64,000 bases of DNA from Achromobacter sp. B7. Lineage in GTDB: Bacteria > Pseudomonadota > Gammaproteobacteria > Burkholderiales > Burkholderiaceae_B. This document shows positions 24,622 to 34,850 of the stretch, piece after piece. The stretch covers positions 5,022,001 through 5,086,000 of the forward strand of contig NZ_CP032084.1 in NCBI RefSeq assembly GCF_003600685.1. The letters are read 5' to 3'. Made by a program: the position numbers and the translations under genes. The notes under the pieces are model-generated. The model ran no database searches. It worked only from the letters and a program-made list of their open reading frames with translations, and was not told the DNA's origin. Every line of letters starts with the position of its first letter. Position 1 is the stretch's first letter.

Positions 24622-25560
24622 TCAGTGCGCGCCGGAATAGTCGCTTAGCGACGCGGCAGGAGACAGCGCGAACGACGCGCGCATGTCTCTTGCCTCGTCC
24701 ACCGGCGTGCGGCCGAAAAACCGTTTGAACTCGCGGGAAAACTGCGACGGGCTTTCGTAGCCGACGCGGGCCGATGCCGAGGCGGCCGTCAGCCCGTCGC
24801 GGATCATCATCAGCCGCGCCTGATGCAGGCGTGTCGACTTGATGTATTGAATGGGCGACGTCTGCGTCACGCTACGGAAGTTGGCATGAAAGGCGGGAAT
24901 GCTCATGCCCGCTTCCTGCGCCAGGCTGCCCACGTCCAGCGGCTGCGCAAAGTCGACGTGGATCTTGCGCAGCGCCCGCGCCACCCGACCAAAGCGGCCT
25001 TGGTGCACCAGCGCCGCCTTCATGGCCTCGCCCTGCGTGCCGCTCAATACCCGAAATAGAATCTCGCGCCGCAGCGCCGGGCCCAGCACGCGCGCTTCCA
25101 CGGGAGTACACAGCGCGCGCAACAGACGCAACGTGGCGTCGGCCAGGTAAGCATCCAGCGGCGTGGAAACAATGCCCAGCGGCGCGGCTTGCGAGGGCGG
25201 CGTGTCGTCCATCGCCAGGATCAGTTCGGTCAGCTCGGTCAGGTCCAGCCGCAGCGAAACCGCCAGCATCGGCTCGGCTTCGCTGGCTTCGGTTTCAGTT
25301 GAAAAAGGCAAGGGTACGGACAGCACCAGATAGTGCTGCGCGTCGTACACATAGACCTCGTCCCCCAGAAAACCCACCTTGCGCCCCTGGCACACGATCA
25401 CGATGCCGGGCTCGTACAGCACGGGCGTGCGGCCCAGCGGCCGGTTCGACCGCATGAAGCGCACGCCTTCCAGCGCCGACTGCGTATAGCCCTCGTTGGG
25501 CGCCAGCCGCTCAAGCAGGCCGGCCATTTTTTGCGAAGCCAGTTTCCGATCGATATCCAC
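24622..25560 (-). CDS. AraC-family regulator with AraC_N domain
   Basis: 312 residues. The N-terminal cupin-like AraC_N part contains GIVIVCQGRKVGFLGDEVYVYD. The C-terminal double helix-turn-helix contains GMSIPAFHANFRSVTQTSPIQY and VGYESPSQFSREFKRFFGRTP. GTG 25560 is taken as start because AAAGGA precedes it by seven bases; the open frame extends upstream without homology. It diverges from two SDR genes across 207 bases, a common arrangement in which the regulator controls the reductases. Confidence 0.9.
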   Translation of the reverse strand: MDIDRKLASQKMAGLLERLAPNEGYTQSALEGVRFMRSNRPLGRTPVLYEPGIVIVCQGRKVGFLGDEVYVYDAQHYLVLSVPLPFSTETEASEAEPMLAVSLRLDLTELTELILAMDDTPPSQAAPLGIVSTPLDAYLADATLRLLRALCTPVEARVLGPALRREILFRVLSGTQGEAMKAALVHQGRFGRVARALRKIHVDFAQPLDVGSLAQEAGMSIPAFHANFRSVTQTSPIQYIKSTRLHQARLMMIRDGLTAASASARVGYESPSQFSREFKRFFGRTPVDEARDMRASFALSPAASLSDYSGAH

Positions 25561-25767
25561 GGTGCCGTCCTTTGCCGGGGGTTCACGTGCACGGATTCTA
25601 CAACCGCACCCACCTCCGTTCACCCCCTGTTCGATAGGAATAGGCAATACCGGCATCGTTACAGGTATTCGCCGCCCGCCCCCCAAAACCTAAGATTTCA
25701 TCAACGCGTTTCGTCGGTTCAACGCCCCTTGTTCAACGCCTCTTGTTCACCCCCCGGAGATAAGCCC

Positions 25768-26502
25768 ATGGACTCCCCGCAATCGAAAGTCGTCTTGATC
25801 ACCGGCGCCAGCAGCGGCATTGGCGAAGCCACCGTGCGCATGCTGGCCGCGCAAGGCCACCGCCTGCTTATCGGCGCACGCCGCACCGACCGCCTGGCCG
25901 CGCTGGCCGCCACGCTGGACGCCGGCGGCAACAACGTCAGCTACCAGTCGCTTGATGTGACCTCGGCCGACAGCGTCAACGCCTTCGCCCGCTTCGCGCT
26001 GGAGCGCTTCGGCAAGATCGACGTCATCGTCAACAACGCGGGAATCATGCCGCTGTCGCCGCTGCGCGCCGTGAAGGTCGATGAATGGGACCGCATGATC
26101 GACGTGAACATCCGCGGCGTGCTTCACGGCATTGCGGCCGTGCTGCCCACGATGGAGGCGCAGGGCTATGGCCAGGTCATCAACATCTCGTCTATCGGCG
26201 GGCTGTCGGTGTCGCCCACCGCCGCCGTCTATTGCGCCACGAAGTACGCGGTGCGCGCCATTTCCGACGGGCTGCGCCAGGAATCCGACCGCATCCGCGT
26301 AACGGTGATCTGCCCCGGCGTGGTCGAGTCCGAACTGGCGAACACCATCACCGACGACACCGCGCGCCAGGCCATGAACGAGTTCCGTCGCATTGCGATG
26401 ACGCCCGACGCCATCGCCCGCGCCGTGGCCTACGCCATTGCCCAGCCCGCCGATGTGGACGTCAGCGAGATCGTGTTGCGTCCCACCGCCAGCCCCTACT
26501 GA
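25768..26502 (+). CDS. SDR-family oxidoreductase
   Basis: 244 residues, a classical short-chain dehydrogenase. Cofactor motif TGASSGIG, NNAG, catalytic Ser in ISSIGGLSVS, and YCATKYAVR supplying Tyr and Lys. ATG 25768 follows GGAG at eight bases. The gene diverges from the AraC regulator and is followed 23 bases later by a second SDR gene. The substrate is unknown; the cytoplasmic NADP-dependent type is likely. Confidence 0.9.
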   Translation: MDSPQSKVVLITGASSGIGEATVRMLAAQGHRLLIGARRTDRLAALAATLDAGGNNVSYQSLDVTSADSVNAFARFALERFGKIDVIVNNAGIMPLSPLRAVKVDEWDRMIDVNIRGVLHGIAAVLPTMEAQGYGQVINISSIGGLSVSPTAAVYCATKYAVRAISDGLRQESDRIRVTVICPGVVESELANTITDDTARQAMNEFRRIAMTPDAIARAVAYAIAQPADVDVSEIVLRPTASPY

Positions 26503-26525
26503 ATTTCTTTCCAGGAGTGAATCCC

Positions 26526-27287
26526 ATGAATAGCACCACAACGGAATCCAGAACCTTTTCCGGCAAGGTCGCCATCGTGACCGGCGCCGCCAGCGGCATC
26601 GGGCTGGCCACGACCGAACTGCTGCACGCCCAAGGCGCCAGCGTCATCGCCGTGGACCGTGGCCACAACGTGCAGGCGCTGGCGCGCCCGGGCATCGTCC
26701 CGCTGATGGCGGACGTGGCGCGGGAAGCCAGCGCGTCGCAGGCCGTGGCGGCCGCCGTCGAACACTTCGGCAAGCTGGACATCCTGGTGAACAACGCGGG
26801 CATCATCATCAACAAGCCCGTCGTCGACATGAGCCTGGACGACTGGAACGGCATCCAGGCAGTGAACGCCACCGGCGCGTTCCTGTTCTCGCGCGAGGCC
26901 TTGCGCGCCATGATGCCGAACGGGTCGGGCGCCATTGTCAACGTGGGGTCCTACGCCTGCTACCAGGCCTTTCCGACCATTGCGGCCTATGCCGCGTCCA
27001 AGGGCGCGTTGGCGCAACTGACCCGCGCGATGTCGCTGGAAGCTATCGACCACGGCATCCGCGTCAACGCGGTGGGTTCCGGTGACGCGGTCACCAACAT
27101 CACCAACCACATCCACAAGGACGGGCCGGCGTTTCTGGCGGAACACGGCAAAAGCGCGCCCATCAAGCGCGCGGCGCATCCCAGTGAAATCGCCGAGGTC
27201 ATCGCGTTCCTGGCGTCGGACAAGGCCAGCTACATCGTCGGCGCGGTGGTCATGGCGGATGGCGGCATGAGCGTGGCGTTGAAGTAG
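26526..27287 (+). CDS. SDR-family oxidoreductase
   Basis: 253 residues. Rossmann motif TGAASGIG, NNAG, and the catalytic set Ser in VNVGSYACYQ with AAYAASKGA. The C-terminal GAVVMADGGMSVAL is typical of classical SDRs. It lies 23 bases after the preceding SDR gene and is probably co-transcribed under the divergent AraC regulator. Confidence 0.9.
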   Translation: MNSTTTESRTFSGKVAIVTGAASGIGLATTELLHAQGASVIAVDRGHNVQALARPGIVPLMADVAREASASQAVAAAVEHFGKLDILVNNAGIIINKPVVDMSLDDWNGIQAVNATGAFLFSREALRAMMPNGSGAIVNVGSYACYQAFPTIAAYAASKGALAQLTRAMSLEAIDHGIRVNAVGSGDAVTNITNHIHKDGPAFLAEHGKSAPIKRAAHPSEIAEVIAFLASDKASYIVGAVVMADGGMSVALK

Positions 27288-27306
27288 GCAGCCCGCCCAA
27301 GCCTGT

Positions 27307-29169
27307 CTATGCCCCGCCCGAGCCGGCCTGAGGCCGCAGCGCGCGCAACGCCGTCGCCACCTCGTCCAGCACCGGCCCCCACGCGCCCGGGCCGGGCTGA
27401 CGAAACAGCCGCATCGACGGATACCACGGCGTATCGGCGCGTTCCTGCAACCAGCGCCAGTCCGGCACGTACGGCAGCAGGGTCCACACCGGGCAGCCCA
27501 ATGCGCCGGCCAGGTGCGCGGGCGACGAGTCCACCGAGACCAGCACATCAAGCAGCGTAATCAGGGCGGCGGTGTCGTCGAAGTCATTGATGTCCTGGCT
27601 TGGCGACACCATCGCCATGCCGGTGGGCGGCGTGTCGGCCTGCGCCGCTGCCTCGCCTTTTTGCAGGCTGATGAAGCTAACACCCGGTTGCGCCAGCGGC
27701 GCCAGATCGGCCAGTGTCAACGAGCGCTGCGCATCGTTCGGATGGCTGGGCCGCCCCGCCCACACCAGCCCGACCCAGGGCCGTGGCAAGCCCGCCAACC
27801 GTGCGCGCCATCGATCCACACGCAACGGGTCGGCGCGCAGGTACGCCGTGCTGGCCGGCAAGTCCGCCAGACGCAGCCCCAACGCCAGCGGCAGGCTCAT
27901 CAACTCGCAATGCAGGTCGAACGCGGGCGGTATCGTGCCCGCGCGGATGATCTGGTCGAAGCCGCCACTGCGTTCGGCCAGGTTGTGGCAGGCATCGTTG
28001 ATTTCCAGAATGATGCGCGCGCCGCTACGCTGACGCGCCCACGCCACCAGTTGCAAGAACTGGAACGTGTCGCCGTAGCCTTGCTCGTCATGAATCAGCA
28101 AGGTCTTGCCCGCAAGGGGTTGCCCATCCCAGCGCGGCTTTTGCACATGGCGGCTGCGCATCGCGGTGTGCGGCATGCGATAGCGGAAGCGGTATTCGCG
28201 CCAGCCCGCGTCATAGTCCCCTTGCAACAGCAGCAGCTCGGCCAGATCAAAGCGCGCGCCCGCATCCGTGGGCGTGGCGCGCACGATGCTTTCAAGTATC
28301 GCGCGGGCTTCGTCGGTGTGGCCCAACGGCCGAATGGCTTGCGCCAGCTGGCGCAGCAGCACGATGTTGTCCGCATCGTTCGCCAGCGCGTGTCGCAGCA
28401 ACGATTCGGCCTCGGCGTAGCGGCCGGCAAGCTCGGCTCGCGCCGCTTCAATGCGCGCCAGATGCCGATGCCATTCCGGCGTCAACGGGTCGATCTCGAT
28501 GGCGCGGCGAATGGCGGCCAGCGCTTCGTCGTGGCGGGCCTGGTCATGCAAGGCCAACGCCAGGTTCCCCAGCGCCTGCGCGTAATCGGGGTCCAGTTCC
28601 AGCGCGTGCGCGTAGTGCTTCAGCGCCTGCGCGTTATCGTCCAGGCGCTTGTACGTGTTGCCCAGATTGTTGTGCGCCTGTGGGCTGTCGGGCATCAACG
28701 CGGCTACCCGTTGCAGGCATTCCAGGCTGGCGGCAAGCTGCCCCTGCTCTTGCAAGACTATGCCCAGGTTGTTCCACCCTTCGGCGCCGTGCGGCTCCAG
28801 CGCCACCGCGCGCCGCGCCGCGTGTTCGGCTTCGTCCAGCAAGCCTTGCTGGCGGCATATTTCAGCCAGGTTGCTGTGGTAGGCGGCCGGCGCCAGCGGG
28901 GACCGGCATGCGGCGCGCAGGTGCTCAACCGCCACGTCCGCCCGCCCATACGCATGCGCGATCAGCCCCAGCAGATGGCGCGCGTCAGGCTGGTCCGGCA
29001 CCGTGCCCAGCACCCGCAAGCAAAGCTGTTCGGCTTGCATGGCCTGGCCCGCCTGCCAATGCGCATAGGCCTGGCTCAGCGCGGCGGAGACGGTCAGGAC
29101 GGGGACGTCGGCAGGGGTGTTCTGGTCCACGCGTTCAGGCCCACAGGGACAAGGTTGGGAAAGCAACAT
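27307..29169 (-). CDS. TPR protein fused to glycosyltransferase-like (GT9/GT41-type) domain
   Basis: 620 residues. Residues about 15-330 form eight or more TPR units with the typical AWNNLG/AHNNLG spacing (HGAEGWNNLGIVLQEQGQLA). The C-terminal half has LLIHDEQGYGDTFQF and DVLVSVDSSPAHLAGALG, motifs of a heptosyltransferase/ADP-heptose-type GT-B fold, with PYVPDWRWLQERADTPWYPSM near the end. No signal peptide is present, so it acts in the cytoplasm. It diverges from a giant autotransporter gene 292 bases away, so glycosylation of that protein before export is an attractive inference. ATG 29169 lacks a good ribosome site; GTG 29130 is an alternative. Confidence 0.82.
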   Translation of the reverse strand: MLLSQPCPCGPERVDQNTPADVPVLTVSAALSQAYAHWQAGQAMQAEQLCLRVLGTVPDQPDARHLLGLIAHAYGRADVAVEHLRAACRSPLAPAAYHSNLAEICRQQGLLDEAEHAARRAVALEPHGAEGWNNLGIVLQEQGQLAASLECLQRVAALMPDSPQAHNNLGNTYKRLDDNAQALKHYAHALELDPDYAQALGNLALALHDQARHDEALAAIRRAIEIDPLTPEWHRHLARIEAARAELAGRYAEAESLLRHALANDADNIVLLRQLAQAIRPLGHTDEARAILESIVRATPTDAGARFDLAELLLLQGDYDAGWREYRFRYRMPHTAMRSRHVQKPRWDGQPLAGKTLLIHDEQGYGDTFQFLQLVAWARQRSGARIILEINDACHNLAERSGGFDQIIRAGTIPPAFDLHCELMSLPLALGLRLADLPASTAYLRADPLRVDRWRARLAGLPRPWVGLVWAGRPSHPNDAQRSLTLADLAPLAQPGVSFISLQKGEAAAQADTPPTGMAMVSPSQDINDFDDTAALITLLDVLVSVDSSPAHLAGALGCPVWTLLPYVPDWRWLQERADTPWYPSMRLFRQPGPGAWGPVLDEVATALRALRPQAGSGGA

Positions 29170-29461
29170 TATCTACGCCGACAGCCAAACGTTAAGCGTG
29201 AATGTCGTAAAGCGCGCCGCAGCGCCGCGCCGGGCTTGGGTGTACGTGTGACACCGCAGAAATGCACACAAAAATCCTTTGTTTTCCCCCGATTGGCGGG
29301 CTGGAACATCGAGTATTTATTGACCCGAAATTTCCCTACCCATCCCTGATCATTCCAAAAAACCCACGCATGGCCCGGGGCCGTGCGACGGGATTGCGCG
29401 CGTGAACGCGGCGGTCGCGCTTGACGGAATGCACGCCCCAAGAGCCCCGGAGGACCGCATT
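29170..29461. promoter_or_regulatory. Divergent promoter region of TPR-glycosyltransferase and autotransporter
   Basis: 292 bases, AT-rich at about 29255-29365 (aaaaatcctttgttttcccc; tatttattgacccgaaattt). It must contain both promoters. I cannot place boxes with confidence, and no gene is seen here. Confidence 0.55.
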
Positions 29462-32400
29462 TTGAATCACATCTACCGATTGGTATGGAACCGCAAATTG
29501 CGCGTCTGGCAGGCCGCATCGGAACTGGCCTCGCAATCGCGCGGTGGCAGCTCGTCCGCGACCCGCAGCATCGCGACCAGCGCGCCGCCTTATGCGGCCG
29601 CCGCCGCCGTTGCGCTGGCGCTTGGATTGTCCAGCGTCAGCACGGCGGTTCAGGCCGAGTGCATTGAAGACCTCATCATCGTGACTTGCGAAGGCCTGGA
29701 TCTGTCCAGCGACCCGGGTTATGCAAGCGCCTCGAACGTGCTGGATGTGCGGGTGGAGGAGAACGCCACCGTAGGCGTCGACCCGGCCCTGGGCGGCACG
29801 GCCATGCGGCTGAGCGGCGACAAAATCACGGTGAGCAATAAAGGCCGGATCGACGCCAATCTGTTCGGCCCCGCCGCGACAGCATCGTCGGGCCTGGTGA
29901 TCGGCAACAGCAGCGGCAGGGGCAACGCGATCAGCGTCAGTAACCTGGCGACCGGGATACTGGGCGGCGTGGTCAGCGCGTCTGTTCCGTTTCCCACCGT
30001 GCAAGGCATGGCGCTGGCCGTGCAAAACGGAACCGGTGGGGTAAGCCAACTGAGCAACGCCGGCATGATCCGTAGCGTTCCGAGAAGCGGCCAGATCACG
30101 GAAACCTCCAACTTGCCGGTAATCGCGGCGTATGGGGGTGGTCAAGTGCGCTTCGTCAACGAAAGCACGGGCGTCATCATCGGGCGCGTCGGGTTCCAGG
30201 CCTCCGGCACACCGGGCCAAGGACACCTGTTCGACAACGCGGGAACGATCGTGGGCGGCGTATCGCTGGGTCAGGGTGGCAACAACACCTACACCGCGGT
30301 AACGGGATCGCTGGTGCTGCGTGGCCCGAACGCCGCGACCGCCGATTTGGCCGTGGACGACACCCCCGGCCTGAGCTTTGCGCCCCCCGGCAAGATCGAC
30401 GGCGGCACGGGCGCGGGCGACACGCTGGTGCTGCAAAACGTCTTGCCATCGGCCGGCACCGAGAGCGGCAATGGCGGCGTGGGCACCGCATCCGGCGACA
30501 CCTACATCAACTTCGACACGCTGCGCATCAATAGCGGCAGCTGGACGTTAAGCGGCGCGTTTCTGCCCAATGGCGGCAACGTGGAACTCAATGGGGGCCT
30601 GGCCACCCTTCAAGACGGCGCCGTGTTCGGCTCGGCGTCGATCGTGGCAAATGGCGGCGCACTGGCCGTGGGCACCGCCAACCAGACGATGAGCAACAAC
30701 GTCGAGCTTGGCAATGCCGGGCTGCGCATCACGGCGGGCCAAGCCCTGACGCTGGCGGGCGACGTCTCGGGCGCGGGCGCGCTGAACGTCCAGGGCACCA
30801 GCTCCATCACGCTTGGCGGCACCAGCACCTACACCGGCGGCACCGCCATCGGCGCAGCCGCCAGCCTGCAAGGCGACACGCGCAACCTGCAAGGCAATAT
30901 CGCCAACGATGGCGCGCTGACGTTCCAGCAAGCCACCGCCGGCACCTATTCCGGTGTGTTGTCCGGCGCGGGCACATTGACCAAGGCAGGCGCGGGCAAG
31001 CTGACGCTGACCGGCGCAAACACCTATACCGGCGCCACCACCGTGGCAGCCGGCACCTTGGCGGTGGGCGCGGGCGGCACCCTGGGCAGCAGCGCCATCA
31101 CCCTGGCCTCCGGAACCACGCTGGACCTGAGCACCGGCGGCAACCAGACGTTGACCACGCTTGCGGGCTCCGGCGCATTCGTGCAGTTGGGATCGGCAAC
31201 GCTGACGCTGGACAGCCCCAACGACGCCGACTTTGGCGGCGTGATCGCCGGCGCGGGCGCGCTGGTCAAAGCGGGTTCGGGCAGGCAGACCCTTAGCGGC
31301 GCCAGCACCTTTACCGGCGGCCTGACCGTCAACGGCGGCACGCTGGCCTTGGGACCCGGGGGCAGCCTGCCTCCGGACTCCGCCGTCACGGTCAACACCG
31401 GCGCAACGCTGGATCTGGCATCGGCCGCAAGCCAGCAACTGGCCTCGCTGAACGGCAACGGCGGCAACGTGCTGCTGGGTCTGAGCGCGATGGTGAATTC
31501 GGGTTCCTACGCCGGCTCGATCCAGGGCGCCGGCGGGCTCGTCAAGGACGGGCCGGCAAGTCTCAACCTGAATGGCGTCAACACCTACACCGGCGACACG
31601 CTGGTCAACGGTGGCACGCTGATGGTCGGCTCCAGCGCGGCCAACAGCAGCGCCGCCGTCACCAGCAACATCACCGTGCGCAACACCGCTACGCTGGGCG
31701 GATTCGGGCAGGTCACCGGCAACGTAACGGTGGAATCCGGCGGCCGCCTGGCTCCGGGCGCGCTTGCCGGCGTGTTCACCGTCAACGGCAACCTGTCGAT
31801 GGCGCAGGGGTCTCAGGCGCAATTCAGCCTGGGTGCGCCGGGCGTCAGCCATAGCGTCAGCGTCAACGGCGACCTGCAATTGAACGGCGCGCAGTTGAGC
31901 GTGCTGGATGCCGGCGGATTAGGCCTGGGCTTGTACCGCTTGTTCGACTACACCGGCACATTGACCTTGAGTCATGGCGGCCTGGTCACTTCCACAGGCA
32001 TGACGCTGCAAGCCCTTGCCGGTGCCAAGCAGATCAACCTGATCAACGCCACCGGCTTGTCGCTGAACCTCTGGAACGCCAACGGCTTGGCCAGCCCCAC
32101 CCAGATGGGCGGCGGGTCGGGCGTCTGGTCGACCACCAGCGCCGTCTGGACGGACGCCACGGGCAGCCTGACCGCCGCGCGCTATCCGGCCGACGCCTTC
32201 GCCATCTTTGGCGGGGCTGCCGGCACGGTGACCGTCGATGACACCGGCGGCGCCATCACCGCCCAAGGCATTCAGTTCGCCAGCGACGGCTATCGGCTGA
32301 CCGGTTCGTCGTTGGCGGTGACCGGCTCCACGCCCAGCGCGCCGGGCGAGATACGCGTGGGTAATGGCAGCCCGGCGTCGGCGGCGTGGACGGCCACCAT

Positions 32401-34837
32401 CGACAACACCTTGACGGGCGTGGGCATCAACAAGACGGGCTTGGGCACCCTGGTGCTGAACGGCGTCAACACCTACACGCAACGCACGCAATTGACGGCC
32501 GGCACGCTGGAGGTTTCCACCGATGCCAACCTGGGCGCGCCCGGGGCCGGCCTGGACTTCCTGGGCGGCACGCTGCGCGTGACCGGCACCGCTTTTCAGA
32601 ACACCGCGCGCAACATCACGCTGGGCACGGCGGGCGGCGGCTTCGATATCGCCGACGCCGGCAACACGTACACCCTGAGCCAAGCATTGACCGGCAACGG
32701 CAGCCTGGCCAAGCTCGGCGCGGGCACGCTGGTGCTGGGCGGCAGCAATACCTATGTCGGCGGCACCTCGGTGCAAGCGGGCACCTTGCAGGTGGGCGAC
32801 GGCGCGGTAGCGGGCAGCATCGCCGGCAACGTCGCGGTGGCAAGCGGCGCAACGCTTGTGTTCAAGCGCAGCGACCGCGTGGCCTTCAATGGCGACATCA
32901 CCGGCGCGGGCCAGTTACGCCAAAGCGGCACGGGCACGCTGGTGCTGACCGGACAACACTCGCTGGCAGGCGGCGCTTACATTGACGCCGGCACGCTGCA
33001 AGTGGGCGACGGCGGCACCACCGGCTGGGTCACCGGCAACATCGCCAACCAGGGCAGCCTGGTGTTCAACCGGTCGGACGACACGGTCTACAGCGGCACG
33101 CTGTCCGGTGCGGGCGCGACCCGCAAACTGGGCGCGGGCACGCTGGCCATGGCGGGCGACAGCAGTGCCTACACCGGCGCCCTGCAACTGTCTGCCGGCG
33201 CCTTGCAGGTGGACGGCAAGCTGGGCGGCCGCGTGCAGGCCTTGGCGGGCACCACGCTGTCGGGCACCGGCACCTTGAACAACGTCACGATCGGATCGGG
33301 CGCCACGCTGTCGCCCGGCAACGCGGCCACCCCGCTGGGCAGCATGAACGTCGCGGGCGACCTTACCTTCAAGCCGGGCGCGACCTACCGCGTGGCGACG
33401 GCCGCCAACGGCCAGAGCAGCAGCGTGCGTGTCGCGGGCACGGCCACGTTGAACGGCTCAGTCGTGCAAGTGGGTGAAAACGGCAACTACGCGCCCTCCA
33501 CCACCTACACCATTCTTGCCGCCAACAATGGCGTGCAGGGGCGCTTTGACACCGTCTCCAGCAACCTGGCCTTTCTGACGCCGTCCTTGTCCTACGACGC
33601 GAATCGCGTGGACCTGGTGGTGAAGCTGAAGGAAGTGCCGTCCGAAGGCGGGGGTGGCGACAACGGCAGCGGCGGGGGCACGCGCCCCATCGAATTCGCC
33701 GATGCCGCCGTCACCGGCAATCAGCGTGGCGTGGCGCGTGCGTTGCAAAGCCTGCCGGCCAACAGCGCGCTGTATCAGCACATTCTCAACCTGCCCAACG
33801 GCGCGCCGCCCGCGGCTTTCAACGCGCTGTCCGGCGAAGCGCATGCCAGCACGGTGTCGGTGCTGCAAAACGTGACGGGCGCGTTCACGCAGATGCCGAT
33901 GGCGCGGCTGCACGCCAACCTCAATGCCGGGCAGATTCCCGGCGCGCCCACTGCCCAGTTGGGCCTGGGCGACGCCGCCTCGCTGCCGCAGTCCGCCGCA
34001 CAACCGCTGTGGGCACAGGTGTTCGGAAAATGGACCACGCTGGACGGTGACGGCAATGCGGCCAAGACCACGCAATCCGATGCCGGCGTGACCATCGGCG
34101 GGGACGCGGGGGTAGGCGGCGGCTGGCGCCTGGGCGGCGCGGTCGGCTACACGAACAGCGACAGCCGCACCCGCGACCGTGCGTCCAGTGCCGACACCGA
34201 CAGCTACAGCATCGCGGTCTATGGCGGCAAGGCGTTCGAGGCCGGGGCCGGCAAGATCAATCTGAGTCTGGGCGCCGCCTATACCTGGCACGAGGTGGAC
34301 ACGCGCCGCAGCACCGCCGCCGCCGGGCTGAACCAGACGCTAAAGGCCAACTACGGCGCCAGCACCGGCCAGGTCTTCACGGAACTGGGCTACGCCGTGC
34401 CCGTGCACGACCGTCTGACGCTGGAGCCTTTCGTGGCCGCCAACTACAGCGACCTGCACACGCGCGGCTTTTCGGAATCGGGCGGGGACGCGGCGCTGCG
34501 CGGCCAGAGCAGCCGCAACGACGTCACCACCACCACCGTCGGGCTGCACGCGTTGACGACGTTCGATAGCGCGGGCGCACGCGGCTACGCGCGCGGCACG
34601 CTGGGCTGGCGCCATGCGTTCGGCGACCTGAACCCGGCCAGCGTACTGGCGTTTGCCCAAGGCGGCGACACGTTCACGGCGACCGGCGCGCCCGTGGCCC
34701 GCGACGCGGCCGTGGTGGAAGTGGGCGTGGGAATTGACGTCAGCAAGCGCACCACGGTGGGCGTCAGCTACGGCGGTCAATTCGGGGACGGCAACCGGCA
34801 GAACACCGGCACGCTGGATGTGCGCTACCGGTTTTAA
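29462..34837 (+). CDS. Classical (type Va) autotransporter with PATR repeats
   Basis: 1791 residues. The N-terminus NHIYRLVWNRKLRVWQAASE is an extended signal peptide region, followed by a hydrophobic core ending near VQAEC at about 64. The passenger is a Gly/Asn/Thr-rich beta-helix with eight autotransporter-associated repeats of the form GAGxLxKxGxGxLxLxGxNTYTGxT, located about 30770-33200. A C-terminal barrel of about 275 residues starts near WAQVFGKWTTLDG and ends in RYRF. The start is TTG 29462, seven bases after GGAGGA, because only this start begins the extended signal peptide; an upstream in-frame start at 29402 would bury it. Likely surface-exposed adhesin. Only two Cys flank the mature N-terminus region. 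Confidence 0.92.
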   Translation: MNHIYRLVWNRKLRVWQAASELASQSRGGSSSATRSIATSAPPYAAAAAVALALGLSSVSTAVQAECIEDLIIVTCEGLDLSSDPGYASASNVLDVRVEENATVGVDPALGGTAMRLSGDKITVSNKGRIDANLFGPAATASSGLVIGNSSGRGNAISVSNLATGILGGVVSASVPFPTVQGMALAVQNGTGGVSQLSNAGMIRSVPRSGQITETSNLPVIAAYGGGQVRFVNESTGVIIGRVGFQASGTPGQGHLFDNAGTIVGGVSLGQGGNNTYTAVTGSLVLRGPNAATADLAVDDTPGLSFAPPGKIDGGTGAGDTLVLQNVLPSAGTESGNGGVGTASGDTYINFDTLRINSGSWTLSGAFLPNGGNVELNGGLATLQDGAVFGSASIVANGGALAVGTANQTMSNNVELGNAGLRITAGQALTLAGDVSGAGALNVQGTSSITLGGTSTYTGGTAIGAAASLQGDTRNLQGNIANDGALTFQQATAGTYSGVLSGAGTLTKAGAGKLTLTGANTYTGATTVAAGTLAVGAGGTLGSSAITLASGTTLDLSTGGNQTLTTLAGSGAFVQLGSATLTLDSPNDADFGGVIAGAGALVKAGSGRQTLSGASTFTGGLTVNGGTLALGPGGSLPPDSAVTVNTGATLDLASAASQQLASLNGNGGNVLLGLSAMVNSGSYAGSIQGAGGLVKDGPASLNLNGVNTYTGDTLVNGGTLMVGSSAANSSAAVTSNITVRNTATLGGFGQVTGNVTVESGGRLAPGALAGVFTVNGNLSMAQGSQAQFSLGAPGVSHSVSVNGDLQLNGAQLSVLDAGGLGLGLYRLFDYTGTLTLSHGGLVTSTGMTLQALAGAKQINLINATGLSLNLWNANGLASPTQMGGGSGVWSTTSAVWTDATGSLTAARYPADAFAIFGGAAGTVTVDDTGGAITAQGIQFASDGYRLTGSSLAVTGSTPSAPGEIRVGNGSPASAAWTATIDNTLTGVGINKTGLGTLVLNGVNTYTQRTQLTAGTLEVSTDANLGAPGAGLDFLGGTLRVTGTAFQNTARNITLGTAGGGFDIADAGNTYTLSQALTGNGSLAKLGAGTLVLGGSNTYVGGTSVQAGTLQVGDGAVAGSIAGNVAVASGATLVFKRSDRVAFNGDITGAGQLRQSGTGTLVLTGQHSLAGGAYIDAGTLQVGDGGTTGWVTGNIANQGSLVFNRSDDTVYSGTLSGAGATRKLGAGTLAMAGDSSAYTGALQLSAGALQVDGKLGGRVQALAGTTLSGTGTLNNVTIGSGATLSPGNAATPLGSMNVAGDLTFKPGATYRVATAANGQSSSVRVAGTATLNGSVVQVGENGNYAPSTTYTILAANNGVQGRFDTVSSNLAFLTPSLSYDANRVDLVVKLKEVPSEGGGGDNGSGGGTRPIEFADAAVTGNQRGVARALQSLPANSALYQHILNLPNGAPPAAFNALSGEAHASTVSVLQNVTGAFTQMPMARLHANLNAGQIPGAPTAQLGLGDAASLPQSAAQPLWAQVFGKWTTLDGDGNAAKTTQSDAGVTIGGDAGVGGGWRLGGAVGYTNSDSRTRDRASSADTDSYSIAVYGGKAFEAGAGKINLSLGAAYTWHEVDTRRSTAAAGLNQTLKANYGASTGQVFTELGYAVPVHDRLTLEPFVAANYSDLHTRGFSESGGDAALRGQSSRNDVTTTTVGLHALTTFDSAGARGYARGTLGWRHAFGDLNPASVLAFAQGGDTFTATGAPVARDAAVVEVGVGIDVSKRTTVGVSYGGQFGDGNRQNTGTLDVRYRF

Positions 34838-34850
34838 AAAACGACCGGCG

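Noticed and set aside
27514..29349. A 611-codon open frame on the plus strand
   Set aside because: It is antisense to the TPR-glycosyltransferase, whose TPR and GT motifs are clear. The plus-strand product has shadow-type composition.
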